Positions 18,784-27,385 of a stretch of 64,000 nt of DNA are shown here, one piece after another. The position numbers and the translations under genes are program-made. The stretch is from an uncultured Opitutia bacterium. GTDB taxonomy: Bacteria > Verrucomicrobiota > Verrucomicrobiia > Opitutales > UBA953. Location of the stretch: positions 62,001 through 126,000 of the forward strand of contig CAIOAN010000007.1 in NCBI GenBank assembly GCA_903855995.1. Direction: 5' to 3'. Below the pieces are notes generated by a model. The model ran no database searches. It was given only the letters and a program-made list of their open reading frames with translations, and was not told the origin of the DNA. Every line of letters starts with the position of its first letter. Position 1 is the first letter of the stretch.

Positions 18784-19083
18784 ATGTTTCACCACATCGT
18801 CTTCTTCTACCTTAAAAAGGATATCACCGCCGCCCAGCGCGCGGAATTCGAAACCAAGCTCCGCGGCCTGCTTGCCATCAAGTCCATCCACAGCGGCTAC
18901 GTCGGCATCCCCAGCACCCACGCTGTCCGCCCGATCATCGACACCACGTATGACTTCGCTGAGTTCTTCGTCTTCAAGAGCCACGCCGACCATGATGCCT
19001 ACCAGATCGACCAGATCCACCAGGACTTCATCAAGGACTGCAAGAACTACTGGGACTCCGTCAAAATCTACGACTTCGAATAA
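18784..19083 (+). CDS. Dabb-domain (stress-responsive alpha/beta-barrel) protein
   Basis: The 99-residue single-domain protein has the dimeric alpha/beta-barrel pattern: MFHHIVFFYLKKDITAAQRA at the N-terminus with the HxVFF strand, SGYVGIPSTHAVRP, then FAEFFVFKSHADHDAYQIDQ and a final DSVKIYDFE strand. The family is small, cytoplasmic, and mostly uncharacterised; relatives include plant stress proteins and cyclases. A second Dabb gene lies at 42112. A strong terminator follows. Confidence 0.9.
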   Translation: MFHHIVFFYLKKDITAAQRAEFETKLRGLLAIKSIHSGYVGIPSTHAVRPIIDTTYDFAEFFVFKSHADHDAYQIDQIHQDFIKDCKNYWDSVKIYDFE

Positions 19084-19105
19084 GTCATCCCTGACTCCCT
19101 TCATC

Positions 19106-19130
19106 AGGCGCCGCCCCCGGCGCCTTTTTT
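19106..19130 (+). terminator. Intrinsic terminator after the Dabb gene
   Basis: A 7-bp stem (AGGCGCC / GGCGCCT) with a 6-base loop runs into seven T residues. Confidence 0.88.
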
Positions 19131-19140
19131 GTGTCCGCAG

Positions 19141-19366
19141 GGTAGGGATGCGATGACATCGCATCCGCTGTCTCTTTGCCGCTCCCAACCGCCAACCGCT
19201 AACCGCCAATACCTCGCGGCTCCGCCGCGCAGGTAGGGACAGCACCGCGTGCTGCCCTACTTGTGTCTTGCCTCCAGCCCGCCGTGCATGAAAACTGATT
19301 ACGAGTCCGAGAGCGCGCCAGTCGCGTGAGTAGCACTCCCTAGGGGCCGCGAAAACGCGGCCCCTC
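19141..19366. repeat. Intergenic palindrome array
   Basis: Tag GGTAGGG (19141-19147) leads into GATGCGATGACATCGCATC (19147-19165), nearly identical to the copy at 11312. CGCGGCTCCGCCGCG is at 19215-19229, a second tag at 19232-19238 leads into a GACAGCAC/GTGCTGCC hairpin, and a perfect 9-bp stem with AAAA loop (GGGGCCGCG/CGCGGCCCC) is at 19343-19364, where it could also end transcripts of the DUF3800 gene. The spacer text CGCTCCCAACCGC between elements also recurs at about 11350 and 20126. Confidence 0.85.
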
Positions 19367-19374
19367 CCTATTTA

Positions 19375-20034
19375 TCAAGCCAACCAGCGGGCGGGTGGGG
19401 ATATCTTATCTAGTTCGGCAAAAACTTCCTCCGGCCGCTTGTCCCTGAATAAAGCATTTGGATGCAGGCGTTGGCGTTGTAAGTAGGCGATCAAGTCGAC
19501 GGACTGTAGAAAATAGGAATGTCGGGAATCCCGGTGGAAGGAATCCTCAATGATTAAGGCCTGCCGTGGATGACTGGAGCGAAACTCCATGATGGCCTGT
19601 TTGATGGCTGCGGCTTCACCAACGTCCGCGATGAGGAGCATTGGGCGGTCCGAAGTTGCGCTGAGATCAGCCGCTAGATGTTTCCAACAGGCCTGCATTG
19701 GCTCTGACTCGCTATGTTTCAGGCAAGCCACCGAGCAAGAACTGAGACCTTCGATTTGTCGAAGCTCTCGCAGCAACCATAGCGCTATGCGCAGGCGCTG
19801 GCGGGGTTCCAGTCCGAGAAATCGCTTTGCGCCGCCAAGGAATTCGGCTGCATGGATTTCCGCCGAGAGTTTCAGGCCTAATTGGTCGCGCATGCGTTGC
19901 CGGAACGACACCAAGCGTGCTTGAGCTTCATGCCAATGCTCAGACGGGATTTTCAGTCCGGATAAGATATATGATGCCGTCGGGGAATTGATTGCACCTG
20001 GATCCCCGCTCTCGTCGATATAGACCAATTCCAT
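19375..20034 (-). CDS. DUF3800 domain protein
   Basis: The 219-residue protein starts with the DUF3800 signature MELVYIDESGDPGAINS and ends with the conserved SVDLIAYLQRQRLHPNALFR segment. The acidic residues of the first strand (YIDESGD) and the internal LLIADVGE and LIIEDSFHRDS resemble an RNase H-like arrangement, so nuclease activity has been suggested for the family. It is common in mobile and defence contexts. Here it is a single gene bounded by repeat arrays, with no adjacent toxin or restriction gene; the island at 28-38 kb is 8 kb away. Confidence 0.85.
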   Translation of the reverse strand: MELVYIDESGDPGAINSPTASYILSGLKIPSEHWHEAQARLVSFRQRMRDQLGLKLSAEIHAAEFLGGAKRFLGLEPRQRLRIALWLLRELRQIEGLSSCSVACLKHSESEPMQACWKHLAADLSATSDRPMLLIADVGEAAAIKQAIMEFRSSHPRQALIIEDSFHRDSRHSYFLQSVDLIAYLQRQRLHPNALFRDKRPEEVFAELDKISPPARWLA

Positions 20035-20090
20035 CCCCCACCTATCACCCGCACCCCTCGCCCCCTCAACCCCGGGAATTACCCAGGGCA

Positions 20091-20482
20091 GGGATGCGAT
20101 GACATCGCCTCCGCTGCATCTCTGCCGCTCCCAACCGCTTACCGCTAACCGCCACCACCTCGCGACACCGTCGCGCCGGTAGGGACAGCACCAAGTGCTG
20201 TCCTCTGCATCTAGGGTAGGGTCGGCACTGCGTGCCGACCTAGTCTGACTCCGTTCGCCGCAGGGCGAACCCAGGTAGGGGCGAGACTACGTCGCGCCCT
20301 CCTGTCTCTCTGCCGCTCCCACCCGCCAACCGCTAACCGCCAATACCTGATGCGGAGTGCACGATAAATCGTGCCCCTACCTTCGGCCGCCCTGCGGCGG
20401 CCCCGCCACCCGCCACCCGTAACTCTGTCTCTGCTTCGCAGCATGCCAGCGTGCCAGCATATCCCCTCGCGGCTCCGCCGCG
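20091..20482. repeat. Dense array of GTAG-tagged palindromes
   Basis: The 460-bp gap holds about nine hairpins and no gene: GATGCGATGACATCGC (from 20093); CGCGACACCGTCGCG (20161-20175); tag 20178-20184 plus GACAGCACCAAGTGCTGTC; tag 20215-20221 plus GTCGGCACTGCGTGCCGAC; TTCGCCGCAGGGCGAA (20254-20269); tag 20274-20280 plus GGCGAGACTACGTCGCGCC; GCACGATAAATCGTGC (20359-20374) then CCCTACC; GGCCGCCCTGCGGCGGCC (20385-20402); CGCGGCTCCGCCGCG (20468-20482). Several arm sequences differ completely while the tag is constant. Confidence 0.88.
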
Positions 20483-20496
20483 CCTGCTTCGCCACC

Positions 20497-21000
20497 CTAC
20501 TCCTTCGGCGCACCGCAGAACTGACAGCAGGCCGTACCTTGATATTCCACGTTGGCGTTCTGAGCGCCACAGGCGCCGCACTTGAAAGAGATCGTCCGGA
20601 TTCTCGGCGCATCCGACTGACGGGCCCGCTCCCAGGATTCAGGAAGGGTAGGGGGCGTATAAGTCGTCGGGCTCGGCTGAACAGGCGCAGGCTGGTTGGC
20701 GCCTAGGCGGGGGTTCGGTCCGTAGGCGTTGGCGCCCTGGTCCCCGCCGACGAAAAGCAGGACGAAGTTCACATAGGGAATCACGCTGATGATGCCATGC
20801 CACCCGGCATCCTGGGACCGTTTCCATCCCTGGGCGATAACCACCCAGAATGCGATTAGCATGATAATTACCCCGAAAAACTCGCCGTCGCCGCGCATGA
20901 AGGAGCTGGAAAGGCCTGCGGTAAAAATTAGCCCGAGCACTGTTAGCAGGTACTCCAGGCGGCCAATCCGGCCAGTAAAGGAAAAGGGGGCTTTGAACAT
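20497..21000 (-). CDS. DUF805 membrane protein with C-terminal zinc ribbon
   Basis: The 167-residue protein has the DUF805 core (FSFTGRIGRLEYLLTVLGLI, then QGWKRSQDAGWHGIISVIPY, closing with NAYGPNP) with about four membrane helices over residues 10-90. A Pro-rich linker (about 100-130) leads to a C-terminal zinc ribbon, CGACG...CCQFCGAPKE. The ribbon is not a usual part of DUF805 and resembles the C-termini of proteins encoded divergently at 23151, 23840 and 24130, suggesting one functional group. Function unknown. Confidence 0.85.
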   Translation of the reverse strand: MFKAPFSFTGRIGRLEYLLTVLGLIFTAGLSSSFMRGDGEFFGVIIMLIAFWVVIAQGWKRSQDAGWHGIISVIPYVNFVLLFVGGDQGANAYGPNPRLGANQPAPVQPSPTTYTPPTLPESWERARQSDAPRIRTISFKCGACGAQNANVEYQGTACCQFCGAPKE

Positions 21001-21211
21001 GAAAAGGCCTAATCTGCCCCTTTTTCCTGCGATTACAATAGCAAGGCCTCATTATCATGAAGCATCTCCTGTTCAGTATTGATACCAATGGCCTTATTGA
21101 AGATTTCTCTGACACGGGTAAACTTCCTTAACCCATTAAACCCCTCCGCCCCCTCTCTAGTCCCTCGCTGACCTCAGCAAAGAATCCTTAACCCTCTTAT
21201 ATCATACCAAC

Positions 21212-22378
21212 ATGGCTATCGTAGACGTAATCAAGTGTCCCCCCCCTGCCGGAAGCGGCATCATGGCTCCGCCGACCGACGCGCTCGCCTGGAAGTGGCC
21301 TTCCGAAGAGCTCGGCACGTGGACCCAGATGATCGTGGCGGAGTCCCAAGAGGCCTTCCTATTTAAGGGCGGCCAGCCGGTCGGACCCTTCCTCGCCGGC
21401 CGTCACACGCTCGACACGGCTAATTACCCGATCCTCAGTGAAGTTCTCAAGATCGCCACGGGCCGCTCGCCGTTCACCGCCGAGGTCTGGTACGTCAACA
21501 AGGTCATCAGCCTCGACATCAAGTGGGGCACGCCGACCGCCATCCAGGCCCTCGACCCGCAGTACCGCATCATGCTCCCGGTGCGAGCCTACGGTCAGCT
21601 CGGCCTCCAGGTCGTCGATTCTGGCAAGTTCCTCGTGAAGCTCGTCGGCACGATGGGCTCGTTCGACCGCGAGCGCTTCAATAACTACTTCCGCGGAGTC
21701 ATCGTCACCCGCGCCAAGGACGCCGTCGCCAATCTTCTTGGCGCCAAGAAGATCTCCATCCTCGAGATTTCCGCCCACCTCAACGAGATCTCCGAAGAGC
21801 TGAAGAACCAGCTCGCCCCCGAGCTCGAAGAGTTCGGCCTCGGGCTGACGAAGTTCTTCGTCAATTCGATCGACACCCCGGAAGACGATCCCGCCGTGGC
21901 GCGCCTCAAGTCCGCCCTCGCCCGTAAGGCCGAGATGGATATCGTCGGTTATAACTATCAGCAGGAGCGTACGTTCGACACACTGCAGGAAGCCGCCGGC
22001 AACACGGGCTCCCCCGGCACCGTGATGGGCGCTGGCCTCGGCCTCGGCATGGGTCTCGGTGCTGGTCCCGCTTTCGGCGGCGCGATGGCTTCGATGGGCA
22101 GCCAGCTCCAGCCGCAGAATCAGGGTGCCCCTTGCCCCAAGTGCCAGGCCTCCAATCCGGCCGGCGCGAAGTTCTGCGTCTCCTGCGGTCACGGCCTCCA
22201 GGTCGTCGCCATCGCCGGCGTCGCCTGTCCTTCTTGTAAGGTTTCTTCGCCCGCCAGTGCTGCCTTCTGCGTTTCCTGCGGCACCGCGCTCAAGGCCAAG
22301 TGCTCCAAGTGCTCCGCCCAGCTCCCGGCCGGCGCGAAGTTCTGCCTCGATTGCGGCACCCCGGTCACCAAGGCCTAA
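21212..22378 (+). CDS. SPFH-domain protein with three zinc ribbons (YdjI-like)
   Basis: The 388-residue cytoplasmic protein has an SPFH/band-7-like domain of the YdjI (virion-core-like) type (about residues 1-250: EELGTWTQMIVAESQEAFLF, GPFLAGRHTLDTANYP, FGLGLTKFFVNSIDTPEDDP), a Gly/Met-rich linker (about 270-300), then three CxxC...CxxC ribbons (CPKCQASNPAGAKFCVSCGH; CPSCKVSSPASAAFCVSCG; CSKCSAQLPAGAKFCLDCG). SPFH proteins form membrane-associated oligomers. In Bacillus the YdjI homologue sits in the PspA-containing ydjFGHI operon; no pspA is here. It leads a same-strand run to 24384. Confidence 0.88.
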   Translation: MAIVDVIKCPPPAGSGIMAPPTDALAWKWPSEELGTWTQMIVAESQEAFLFKGGQPVGPFLAGRHTLDTANYPILSEVLKIATGRSPFTAEVWYVNKVISLDIKWGTPTAIQALDPQYRIMLPVRAYGQLGLQVVDSGKFLVKLVGTMGSFDRERFNNYFRGVIVTRAKDAVANLLGAKKISILEISAHLNEISEELKNQLAPELEEFGLGLTKFFVNSIDTPEDDPAVARLKSALARKAEMDIVGYNYQQERTFDTLQEAAGNTGSPGTVMGAGLGLGMGLGAGPAFGGAMASMGSQLQPQNQGAPCPKCQASNPAGAKFCVSCGHGLQVVAIAGVACPSCKVSSPASAAFCVSCGTALKAKCSKCSAQLPAGAKFCLDCGTPVTKA

Positions 22379-22393
22379 CCGAGACTCCTTACC

Positions 22394-23116
22394 ATGAACC
22401 AACAGACCTTCATCAAGATCTTCGGCCTCACGCTCCTCGTGGTCGCCGCCACGGTCGGCATCGCGTTCATCGCGGCGCCGAGCCCGATCAACGGCGGCCG
22501 CTTCTGCCTCGGCCTTCTACCGATCGTCTTCGCCGAGTTCCTGCTCGGTGGCGTCATCCTTATGACGAGCACGGACAACATCAAGTCGGCCCGCCTGCTG
22601 TTCGGCATCAGCCGTGCTTGGACAGCGTGGCTCTATCTCGGGTTCACCGTGGTCGCGGCCATGCTCGTCGCGATCGGCGCCCATGGCGCGTTCCTCGCCG
22701 TCCTGCACATCCTCGCCGCCGTCGCGCTGATCCTCTGGAACGTCCTTGGCTCCTCGCTCGCCGAACACGCCGACCAGACCGAGAACGTGCATCCGGTCGA
22801 CTCCCCGCTCAGCCAGTTCAAGGCCGGCCTTAGCCGCCTCAACGCACGCCTGCAGCTCAATAACGCCTCCGAGCTCTCGGCTGCACGCACCGCACTCGCC
22901 AAGGTCGCCGACGAACTGCGCTACGTCTACATCGAGTCCACCCCGGCCTCCGCCGAGGACGACGCCGAGATCGGCGCGCTGCTGCAGTCGCTCCAGGCCG
23001 CGCTCGCCGAAGTCGAGTCCGCCGGCGCCGCCGCCGGTCAGGGCATCGCCGGCCAGGCCGCCCAGCTCTCCGCCGTCATCAAGCGCCGCTCCGCGACGCT
23101 GGCCCGCCGCCTTTGA
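22394..23116 (+). CDS. Four-helix membrane protein with cytoplasmic helical tail
   Basis: The 240-residue protein begins 15 bp after the SPFH gene. It has about four membrane helices (residues about 8-28, 37-57, 77-97, 100-118) and a long Ala-rich helical tail (about 140-240: LSRLNARLQLNNASELSAAR, LLQSLQAALAEVESAGAAAG) likely to form a coiled-coil. There is no recognised domain. Spacing argues for co-expression with the SPFH protein, which it may recruit to the membrane (inference). Confidence 0.75.
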   Translation: MNQQTFIKIFGLTLLVVAATVGIAFIAAPSPINGGRFCLGLLPIVFAEFLLGGVILMTSTDNIKSARLLFGISRAWTAWLYLGFTVVAAMLVAIGAHGAFLAVLHILAAVALILWNVLGSSLAEHADQTENVHPVDSPLSQFKAGLSRLNARLQLNNASELSAARTALAKVADELRYVYIESTPASAEDDAEIGALLQSLQAALAEVESAGAAAGQGIAGQAAQLSAVIKRRSATLARRL

Positions 23117-23150
23117 TGACAGGGGGAGTCAAATTTCTGCCTGATCGATC

Positions 23151-23831
23151 ATGGAAGTCCTCGCTGCATTGATGATTTTTGGCGGGGTGCTCTGGCTGGC
23201 CGTATTCGTGGTTGGCAAGTTCACCGCAGACGAACGCGCCCGCGAGGATGCGCTCACTCCTCCGCCCTCCCTGCCGACCAATACTAAGCCGCTGTTCAAT
23301 CTCACACGTGACGCGCGCGGTTCCTCTCCGTTGTTCGGCTTCCCGGTCATCTTCTCCTCGAAGCTCGATGCCGATAAGCATCCGAATGTCGTCACGGGAC
23401 TCACGCTGAACCGCGACTACGTCGCGATTCGCCGAGGCTCCTACGGCGTGAAGGCATTCCTCCTCGACGAGTCGCTGACCTTGGGCGTCTCGCCCGGTTG
23501 CCCGCCTGGCTTCCACGAGAATTCCGACTTCATGATGGAACTGGAGTCCGAGACCGAGGTGGCGCGCTTCCCGATTTCCTTCGGCGGCTGGCTCCAGATC
23601 GTCGATGCGGCCCGCCGCGGTGGATCGACCATCGAGGTCGACGCCGACCTACCCGCGCACCTCAAGGACCTGATCGAGACCGTCCTGCCAGGCGACGAAG
23701 ACATCAAGCCGGTGCGCACGAAGGCGCGCGGCTCCCAGCAAACAACGCCCCGCGAAGTGGGCCGCTGCAAGGCCTGCGGCGCTGGCATCGGACGCAAATC
23801 CAGCTGCGACTACTGCGGCGCCAGCCAGTAA
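23151..23831 (+). CDS. Membrane-anchored protein with C-terminal zinc ribbon
   Basis: The 226-residue protein has one N-terminal membrane helix (about residues 3-22), a Pro-rich linker, a soluble beta-rich domain (about 45-180, with GLTLNRDYVAIRRGSYGVKA and DFMMELESETEVARFPISF) and a terminal ribbon CKACGAGIGRKSSCDYCG. I do not recognise the central domain. The ribbon is almost the same as in the next protein, so the two share a module. Confidence 0.75.
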   Translation: MEVLAALMIFGGVLWLAVFVVGKFTADERAREDALTPPPSLPTNTKPLFNLTRDARGSSPLFGFPVIFSSKLDADKHPNVVTGLTLNRDYVAIRRGSYGVKAFLLDESLTLGVSPGCPPGFHENSDFMMELESETEVARFPISFGGWLQIVDAARRGGSTIEVDADLPAHLKDLIETVLPGDEDIKPVRTKARGSQQTTPREVGRCKACGAGIGRKSSCDYCGASQ

Positions 23832-23839
23832 GCACTGCC

Positions 23840-24109
23840 ATGGAAGCCATCTGTTGTATCTTGGGCGGCCTTGTGATCTGGGGCATCTTACGAAGTGTCT
23901 TCTCCGGCTCTAAGGAGGAGAAGACAGTCGAAACGAGGATCGTGCGCGTCGTGGTCGAACCGCCGCCACCCCTTCCAAGGCCTGCCCCCGAGCCGAGGCA
24001 GCCTGCGCCGGAGCCCCAGCCAGAAGCCCCGCGTCCTACTAAGTGCCCCTCCTGCGGCGCCAGTCTCGGCCGTAAGCCCAGCTGCGACTACTGCGGGGAT
24101 GGTCAGTAG
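23840..24109 (+). CDS. Small membrane-anchored zinc-ribbon protein
   Basis: ATG 23840 was chosen over longer in-frame options because it follows the previous stop by 8 bp and gives a membrane helix at once (MEAICCILGGLVIWGILRSV). The 89-residue product then has a Pro/Glu-rich spacer (about residues 40-68) and the ribbon CPSCGASLGRKPSCDYCGDG. It is basically a membrane anchor plus zinc ribbon with no enzymatic domain. Confidence 0.75.
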   Translation: MEAICCILGGLVIWGILRSVFSGSKEEKTVETRIVRVVVEPPPPLPRPAPEPRQPAPEPQPEAPRPTKCPSCGASLGRKPSCDYCGDGQ

Positions 24110-24129
24110 GCGTACCTGTTGTCCCTGCC

Positions 24130-24384
24130 ATGGACGAACTCACCTTTATCTTCTTGGTCATCGTCGCAGGTATCCTGCTGGGGATGGCCTGCAATAGCAT
24201 GAGCGCATCAGATGAGGAAAAGGTCGATGCCACCCAAGCTGATCAATCGGCTAGTCAGCCTACTCCCGGTCTGTCCGAGGCTCACGCGCTAGCGCCTGCT
24301 GATTTGAATACCAAGGACTGTAAGTCTTGCGGCGGCCATTCGCAGCCCGGGCGACTCTGCTCCTTCTGCGGCCGGGCCTTATAA
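24130..24384 (+). CDS. Small membrane-anchored zinc-ribbon protein
   Basis: The 84-residue protein repeats the layout of its upstream neighbour: a membrane helix (about residues 5-22, FIFLVIVAGILLGMAC), a polar linker and the ribbon CKSCGGHSQPGRLCSFCGRA at the very end. It is the last gene of the same-strand run from the SPFH gene. The Cys spacing differs slightly from the other ribbons, so it is a diverged copy, not a recent duplication. Confidence 0.7.
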   Translation: MDELTFIFLVIVAGILLGMACNSMSASDEEKVDATQADQSASQPTPGLSEAHALAPADLNTKDCKSCGGHSQPGRLCSFCGRAL

Positions 24385-24449
24385 TCCGGCGGGGCGGATT
24401 ATAATCTCGGATTGGGCGAAAAGTGCCAAGAAAGCCCCACTTTCGGGCG

Positions 24450-24477
24450 TTCGAGGTTACATGTTTCCTTGTATAAT
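24450..24477 (+). promoter_or_regulatory. Putative sigma70-type promoter for the Sel1-repeat gene
   Basis: A perfect TATAAT lies at 24472-24477, 26 bp before the gene start, with TTCGAG 16 bp upstream as a weak -35. The surrounding AT-rich sequence contrasts with the GC-rich genes. Confidence 0.5.
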
Positions 24478-24503
24478 GCATACGGCATTTCTTATGTAAA
24501 CGG

Positions 24504-26435
24504 ATGAACCCCCCGATTGCGCCCATCCCGGTCCCCCCTGAGCCCCCGAAGCCCGTCGTGCCTCCGCAGCCGATGTCCATCAAGAAGCTCGTGCTCTTCG
24601 TCGTGGTCGGCCTGCTGTTCATTGGCGGCATCACCCTCGCCGCCTGGGAAGAAGGCCGCGTCGGCCTGTTCTCCAGCTTCGGCCTAAAGGGCTACAAGCG
24701 CCGCGAAGCCGACGGCCTGATGGTCGCCTCGAAGGGCAAGAAGCCTGACTACAAGGAAGCCTTCCGCCTCTACCAGCTTGACGCCGAGAAGGGCGATGGC
24801 GTCGCCCTCCGTAAGATCGGTGAGATGTATCGCGACGGCAAAGGCGTACCGCAGAGCTACGACAAGGCGCGCGAAAGCTGGGTCAAGGCCGCCGCCCCCG
24901 GCGATGTCGGCACGCTTCTCTGGCTCGCGGATAAGTATCGCACCGGAGACGGCCGTGCCCTCCCGGTTAATCACCCCGAAGGCATCCGTCTGCTCCGTCG
25001 CGCCGCGAGCCAAGGCGATGCAGCCGCCCAGGCTAAGCTGGCCCGTCAGCTGCTGGCCTACGTCGACGATTACCAGATGAAGCTCGATTTCGACGAGGTG
25101 CTTTCGGCCCGCCAGCGCGAAGAGCTCCTGTCGCTGCCGAAGATTGCCGAGCTCCTTAAGGCCAATTCCGACGGCAGCCTCGAGAAGATGACCAGCGGTC
25201 AGCTTAACGAGAAGGTGGCGGCAGCCATTGCTGAGCTCGGTCAAACCCTCAAAGAGAAGTTCAATTGGGAGGCCTACTTCTGGCTCAGCCTTTCCGCCGC
25301 CAGCAATGATGATGCCGATCTGCGTGCCACCCGCGAAGGCGTCGGAGCGAAGTTGAAGGACAAGACCCTCGAGCGCATCCAGGGCTTGGTTGGCAAGTGG
25401 AGCCAGTCCGACGCCCCGGGTAATGCCGAGTCTCCGTTCACGCTCGACGAAGGTCCCGTCCTCGACGCCCCGGCCGTCAATAAGCAGACCCTCTCGGCGC
25501 TCCTGCAGGAGATCTCCGCCAAGGCCGCCAAGCTACCTGAGTCTCACCCTGAGCCCGCTAAGCCTGCTGCCGCTAAGCCTGCGGAATCTGCGACCTCTGC
25601 CGCCCCCGCCCCGGCCCCTGCCGCCCAGCAGAAGCCGGCCAGCGTGAGCTCGGTCATCGCCTCGATGCCGGTTCAGTCGGTCGATCCGGAGAAGACCAAG
25701 AAATACATCGATTCGATGTATGAAGCCCAGTTCGAGATGGCTGTTCGACGTAATGTTCTCGTTAACGGAAAGCACAATGCGACCTACGGAACGCTCGCGC
25801 GTTCCTATGCTTCCGCGGTCTTCGAAATCAAGCTCTGCGAGGGTAAGCTTAAGTCGCTGCGTGCTGACTCGAAGCTCGTTCATCCGGCCGTGCTCGCTTA
25901 CTCCGATCGCATGGGGCAGCTGGCGGCCGGCCGAGTCGCCTATTTGACGGGTCTTCAGCAGGCGGCCACGATTGCGGATCAGGATGCGTCTCAGATTCCG
26001 GGCTTCCAGACTAAGTTCAAGGATTTCGAAGCCTGGTCCTCTCGCGAGCTCGTGGGACTGGATGCCGCCGAGGCCATGATGACAAAGCGCGTCGGAGACG
26101 AGCTCTCGATTGCCATCCCTGACCGTAACCGACGCTACGCCGAAGCGGTCCGCACGCACGAGCAGGCGGTCATTACCCAGCTCAGGGGCAAGTCGGGCAG
26201 CGACCTCTACGCAATGCTGGTCGGAGGAAAGTGGAATTATGGAGGCTGGACGTTTGAGTTCGGCGAACTGCGCGAGTCCCGCGTTGGCAGACCCGTGGTT
26301 ACGGATGGAGAGGTCAGCGTCCCTCTCTCCCTGGCCGTAGTCGGCAGCCTGTCGCGCAGTAATCGAACCTTCGATCTCACGCTTTATTTCACTGTGTCGT
26401 CGAGGGGCACCCTCCGCCTCATCGGCGTCAAGTAA
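24504..26435 (+). CDS. Membrane-anchored Sel1-repeat protein with shared C-terminal module
   Basis: The 643-residue protein has a Pro-rich N-terminus, one membrane helix (about residues 27-48), three or so Sel1 repeats (about 77-180: ALRKIGEMYRDGKGVPQSYD, LLWLADKYRTGDGRALPVNH, AQAKLARQLL), a helical region, an Ala/Pro linker (about 350-380) and a second helical region. The last 75 residues (LYAMLVGGKWNYGGWTFEFG ... GTLRLIGVK) form a beta-rich module also seen at the end of the secreted protein at 27386. Sel1 repeats bind protein partners. A strong terminator follows. Confidence 0.8.
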   Translation: MNPPIAPIPVPPEPPKPVVPPQPMSIKKLVLFVVVGLLFIGGITLAAWEEGRVGLFSSFGLKGYKRREADGLMVASKGKKPDYKEAFRLYQLDAEKGDGVALRKIGEMYRDGKGVPQSYDKARESWVKAAAPGDVGTLLWLADKYRTGDGRALPVNHPEGIRLLRRAASQGDAAAQAKLARQLLAYVDDYQMKLDFDEVLSARQREELLSLPKIAELLKANSDGSLEKMTSGQLNEKVAAAIAELGQTLKEKFNWEAYFWLSLSAASNDDADLRATREGVGAKLKDKTLERIQGLVGKWSQSDAPGNAESPFTLDEGPVLDAPAVNKQTLSALLQEISAKAAKLPESHPEPAKPAAAKPAESATSAAPAPAPAAQQKPASVSSVIASMPVQSVDPEKTKKYIDSMYEAQFEMAVRRNVLVNGKHNATYGTLARSYASAVFEIKLCEGKLKSLRADSKLVHPAVLAYSDRMGQLAAGRVAYLTGLQQAATIADQDASQIPGFQTKFKDFEAWSSRELVGLDAAEAMMTKRVGDELSIAIPDRNRRYAEAVRTHEQAVITQLRGKSGSDLYAMLVGGKWNYGGWTFEFGELRESRVGRPVVTDGEVSVPLSLAVVGSLSRSNRTFDLTLYFTVSSRGTLRLIGVK

Positions 26436-26457
26436 TCGCCATTTCCCTTAGTTAGGC

Positions 26458-26498
26458 GGCCGAAGGCGTTGATTGACGCCTTCGGCCACTTCTTTTTA
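26458..26498 (+). terminator. Intrinsic terminator after the Sel1-repeat gene
   Basis: An 11-bp perfect stem (GGCCGAAGGCG / CGCCTTCGGCC) with an 8-base loop is followed after 4 bases by a T-rich run. The GTG start of the next gene is 9 bp further on. Confidence 0.88.
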
Positions 26499-26506
26499 AT
26501 CTGCTC

Positions 26507-27298
26507 GTGAGCGCACCCCGGCCCGATCTCCGATATCGTCACGAGCGCCTAGCCAAAGCGCTTTGCATCGGCATAGGTGCCTTTGTCTTAGTCCTGGCAT
26601 GCTGGGGCGCTTATCTGCGTCCAGACTTCCTGAAGCTGCTCGCGCCGCTGAGCATCACGGCGATCGGTGCCGTCTACTGGCTCAACGTCCGGGCTGCCCG
26701 CGTGCGCGGCAATGCTATCCTCGTCTCCGCGGAACACTGGCCGGAACTCCATGCGCTGGTGCAGGAATGCCAGGAGCGACTGGGGCTCCATGGCCTCAAG
26801 GCCTACGTGGTGCAGGATCTCGTGCTTGAACAGGCCGGCCTGCGTCTCGGTGGCGGCGACTGCCTCATGCTTAGAGCGAGCATGGTGGATACCGCGCTCA
26901 ATCGTGGAGACCTCGACATGCTGCGTTTCCACATCGGACGGAAGTGTGGGCAGATCGCCTTTGGGCACTATCGCTTCAGTTCTAACACCTTGGCCGTCCT
27001 CGGTCGGCTCATCTATCCGCTCTACGCCTGGTATCGCCGATGTCAGGAGCGCTCCGCCGATCGTGCCGGACTCTGGGCGGCCGGACATCGGCAGCTCGCG
27101 CACCATGGCCTGTCAGTTCTAGCCGCCGGCGTGCAGATCGGCGGACATCTCACGCCCGCCGCGGCGCGCACACAGTTACGGGCCACCAAGCATAGCTTCT
27201 GGGTCCGCCTCGTCGGCTGGCACACCGAGCGCGTCTTCTATCCGCAGCGCATCGTCGCCCTCGACGACGCCGCCAAGGAACTCGGCATCGCCGAATGA
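26507..27298 (+). CDS. M48-like membrane protein lacking the HExxH zinc motif
   Basis: The 263-residue protein starts with GTG. Two membrane helices (about residues 20-58) precede a domain with the layout of M48 peptidases: AILVSAEHWPELHALVQECQ, then LRFHIGRKCGQIAFGHYRF where active enzymes have HELGHI, and ERSADRAGLWAAG with the usual third-ligand Glu (Glu181). The HExxH positions are Arg145-Lys146-Cys147-Gly148-Gln149, so both zinc His and the catalytic Glu are lost. It is probably a non-catalytic, perhaps binding, homologue. It sits at the end of the membrane/zinc-ribbon cluster. Confidence 0.72.
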   Translation: MSAPRPDLRYRHERLAKALCIGIGAFVLVLACWGAYLRPDFLKLLAPLSITAIGAVYWLNVRAARVRGNAILVSAEHWPELHALVQECQERLGLHGLKAYVVQDLVLEQAGLRLGGGDCLMLRASMVDTALNRGDLDMLRFHIGRKCGQIAFGHYRFSSNTLAVLGRLIYPLYAWYRRCQERSADRAGLWAAGHRQLAHHGLSVLAAGVQIGGHLTPAAARTQLRATKHSFWVRLVGWHTERVFYPQRIVALDDAAKELGIAE

Positions 27299-27303
27299 CC
27301 CTA

Positions 27304-27329
27304 GGTAGGGACAGTACCACGTGCTGTCC
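27304..27329. repeat. Single GTAG-tagged palindrome
   Basis: Tag GGTAGGG (27304-27310) overlaps GACAGTACCACGTGCTGTC, then CTAGTC. This is the same family as 11390, 20178, 41839 and 44784, here alone in a convergent gap of 87 bp. Confidence 0.85.
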
Positions 27330-27385
27330 TAGTCTGTCTTTGGGATACCCGTTTATCCCTGCAAGGGCTGCGTAGCTCGCCGGCT

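Noticed and set aside
20091-20482. CRISPR array
   Set aside because: The palindromes differ in sequence, have no constant spacer length, and no cas gene is nearby.
20639-21115. 158-codon frame overlapping the DUF805 gene
   Set aside because: Another frame of the same strand; Arg/Pro-rich with no membrane helices, while DUF805 motifs are clear in the main frame.
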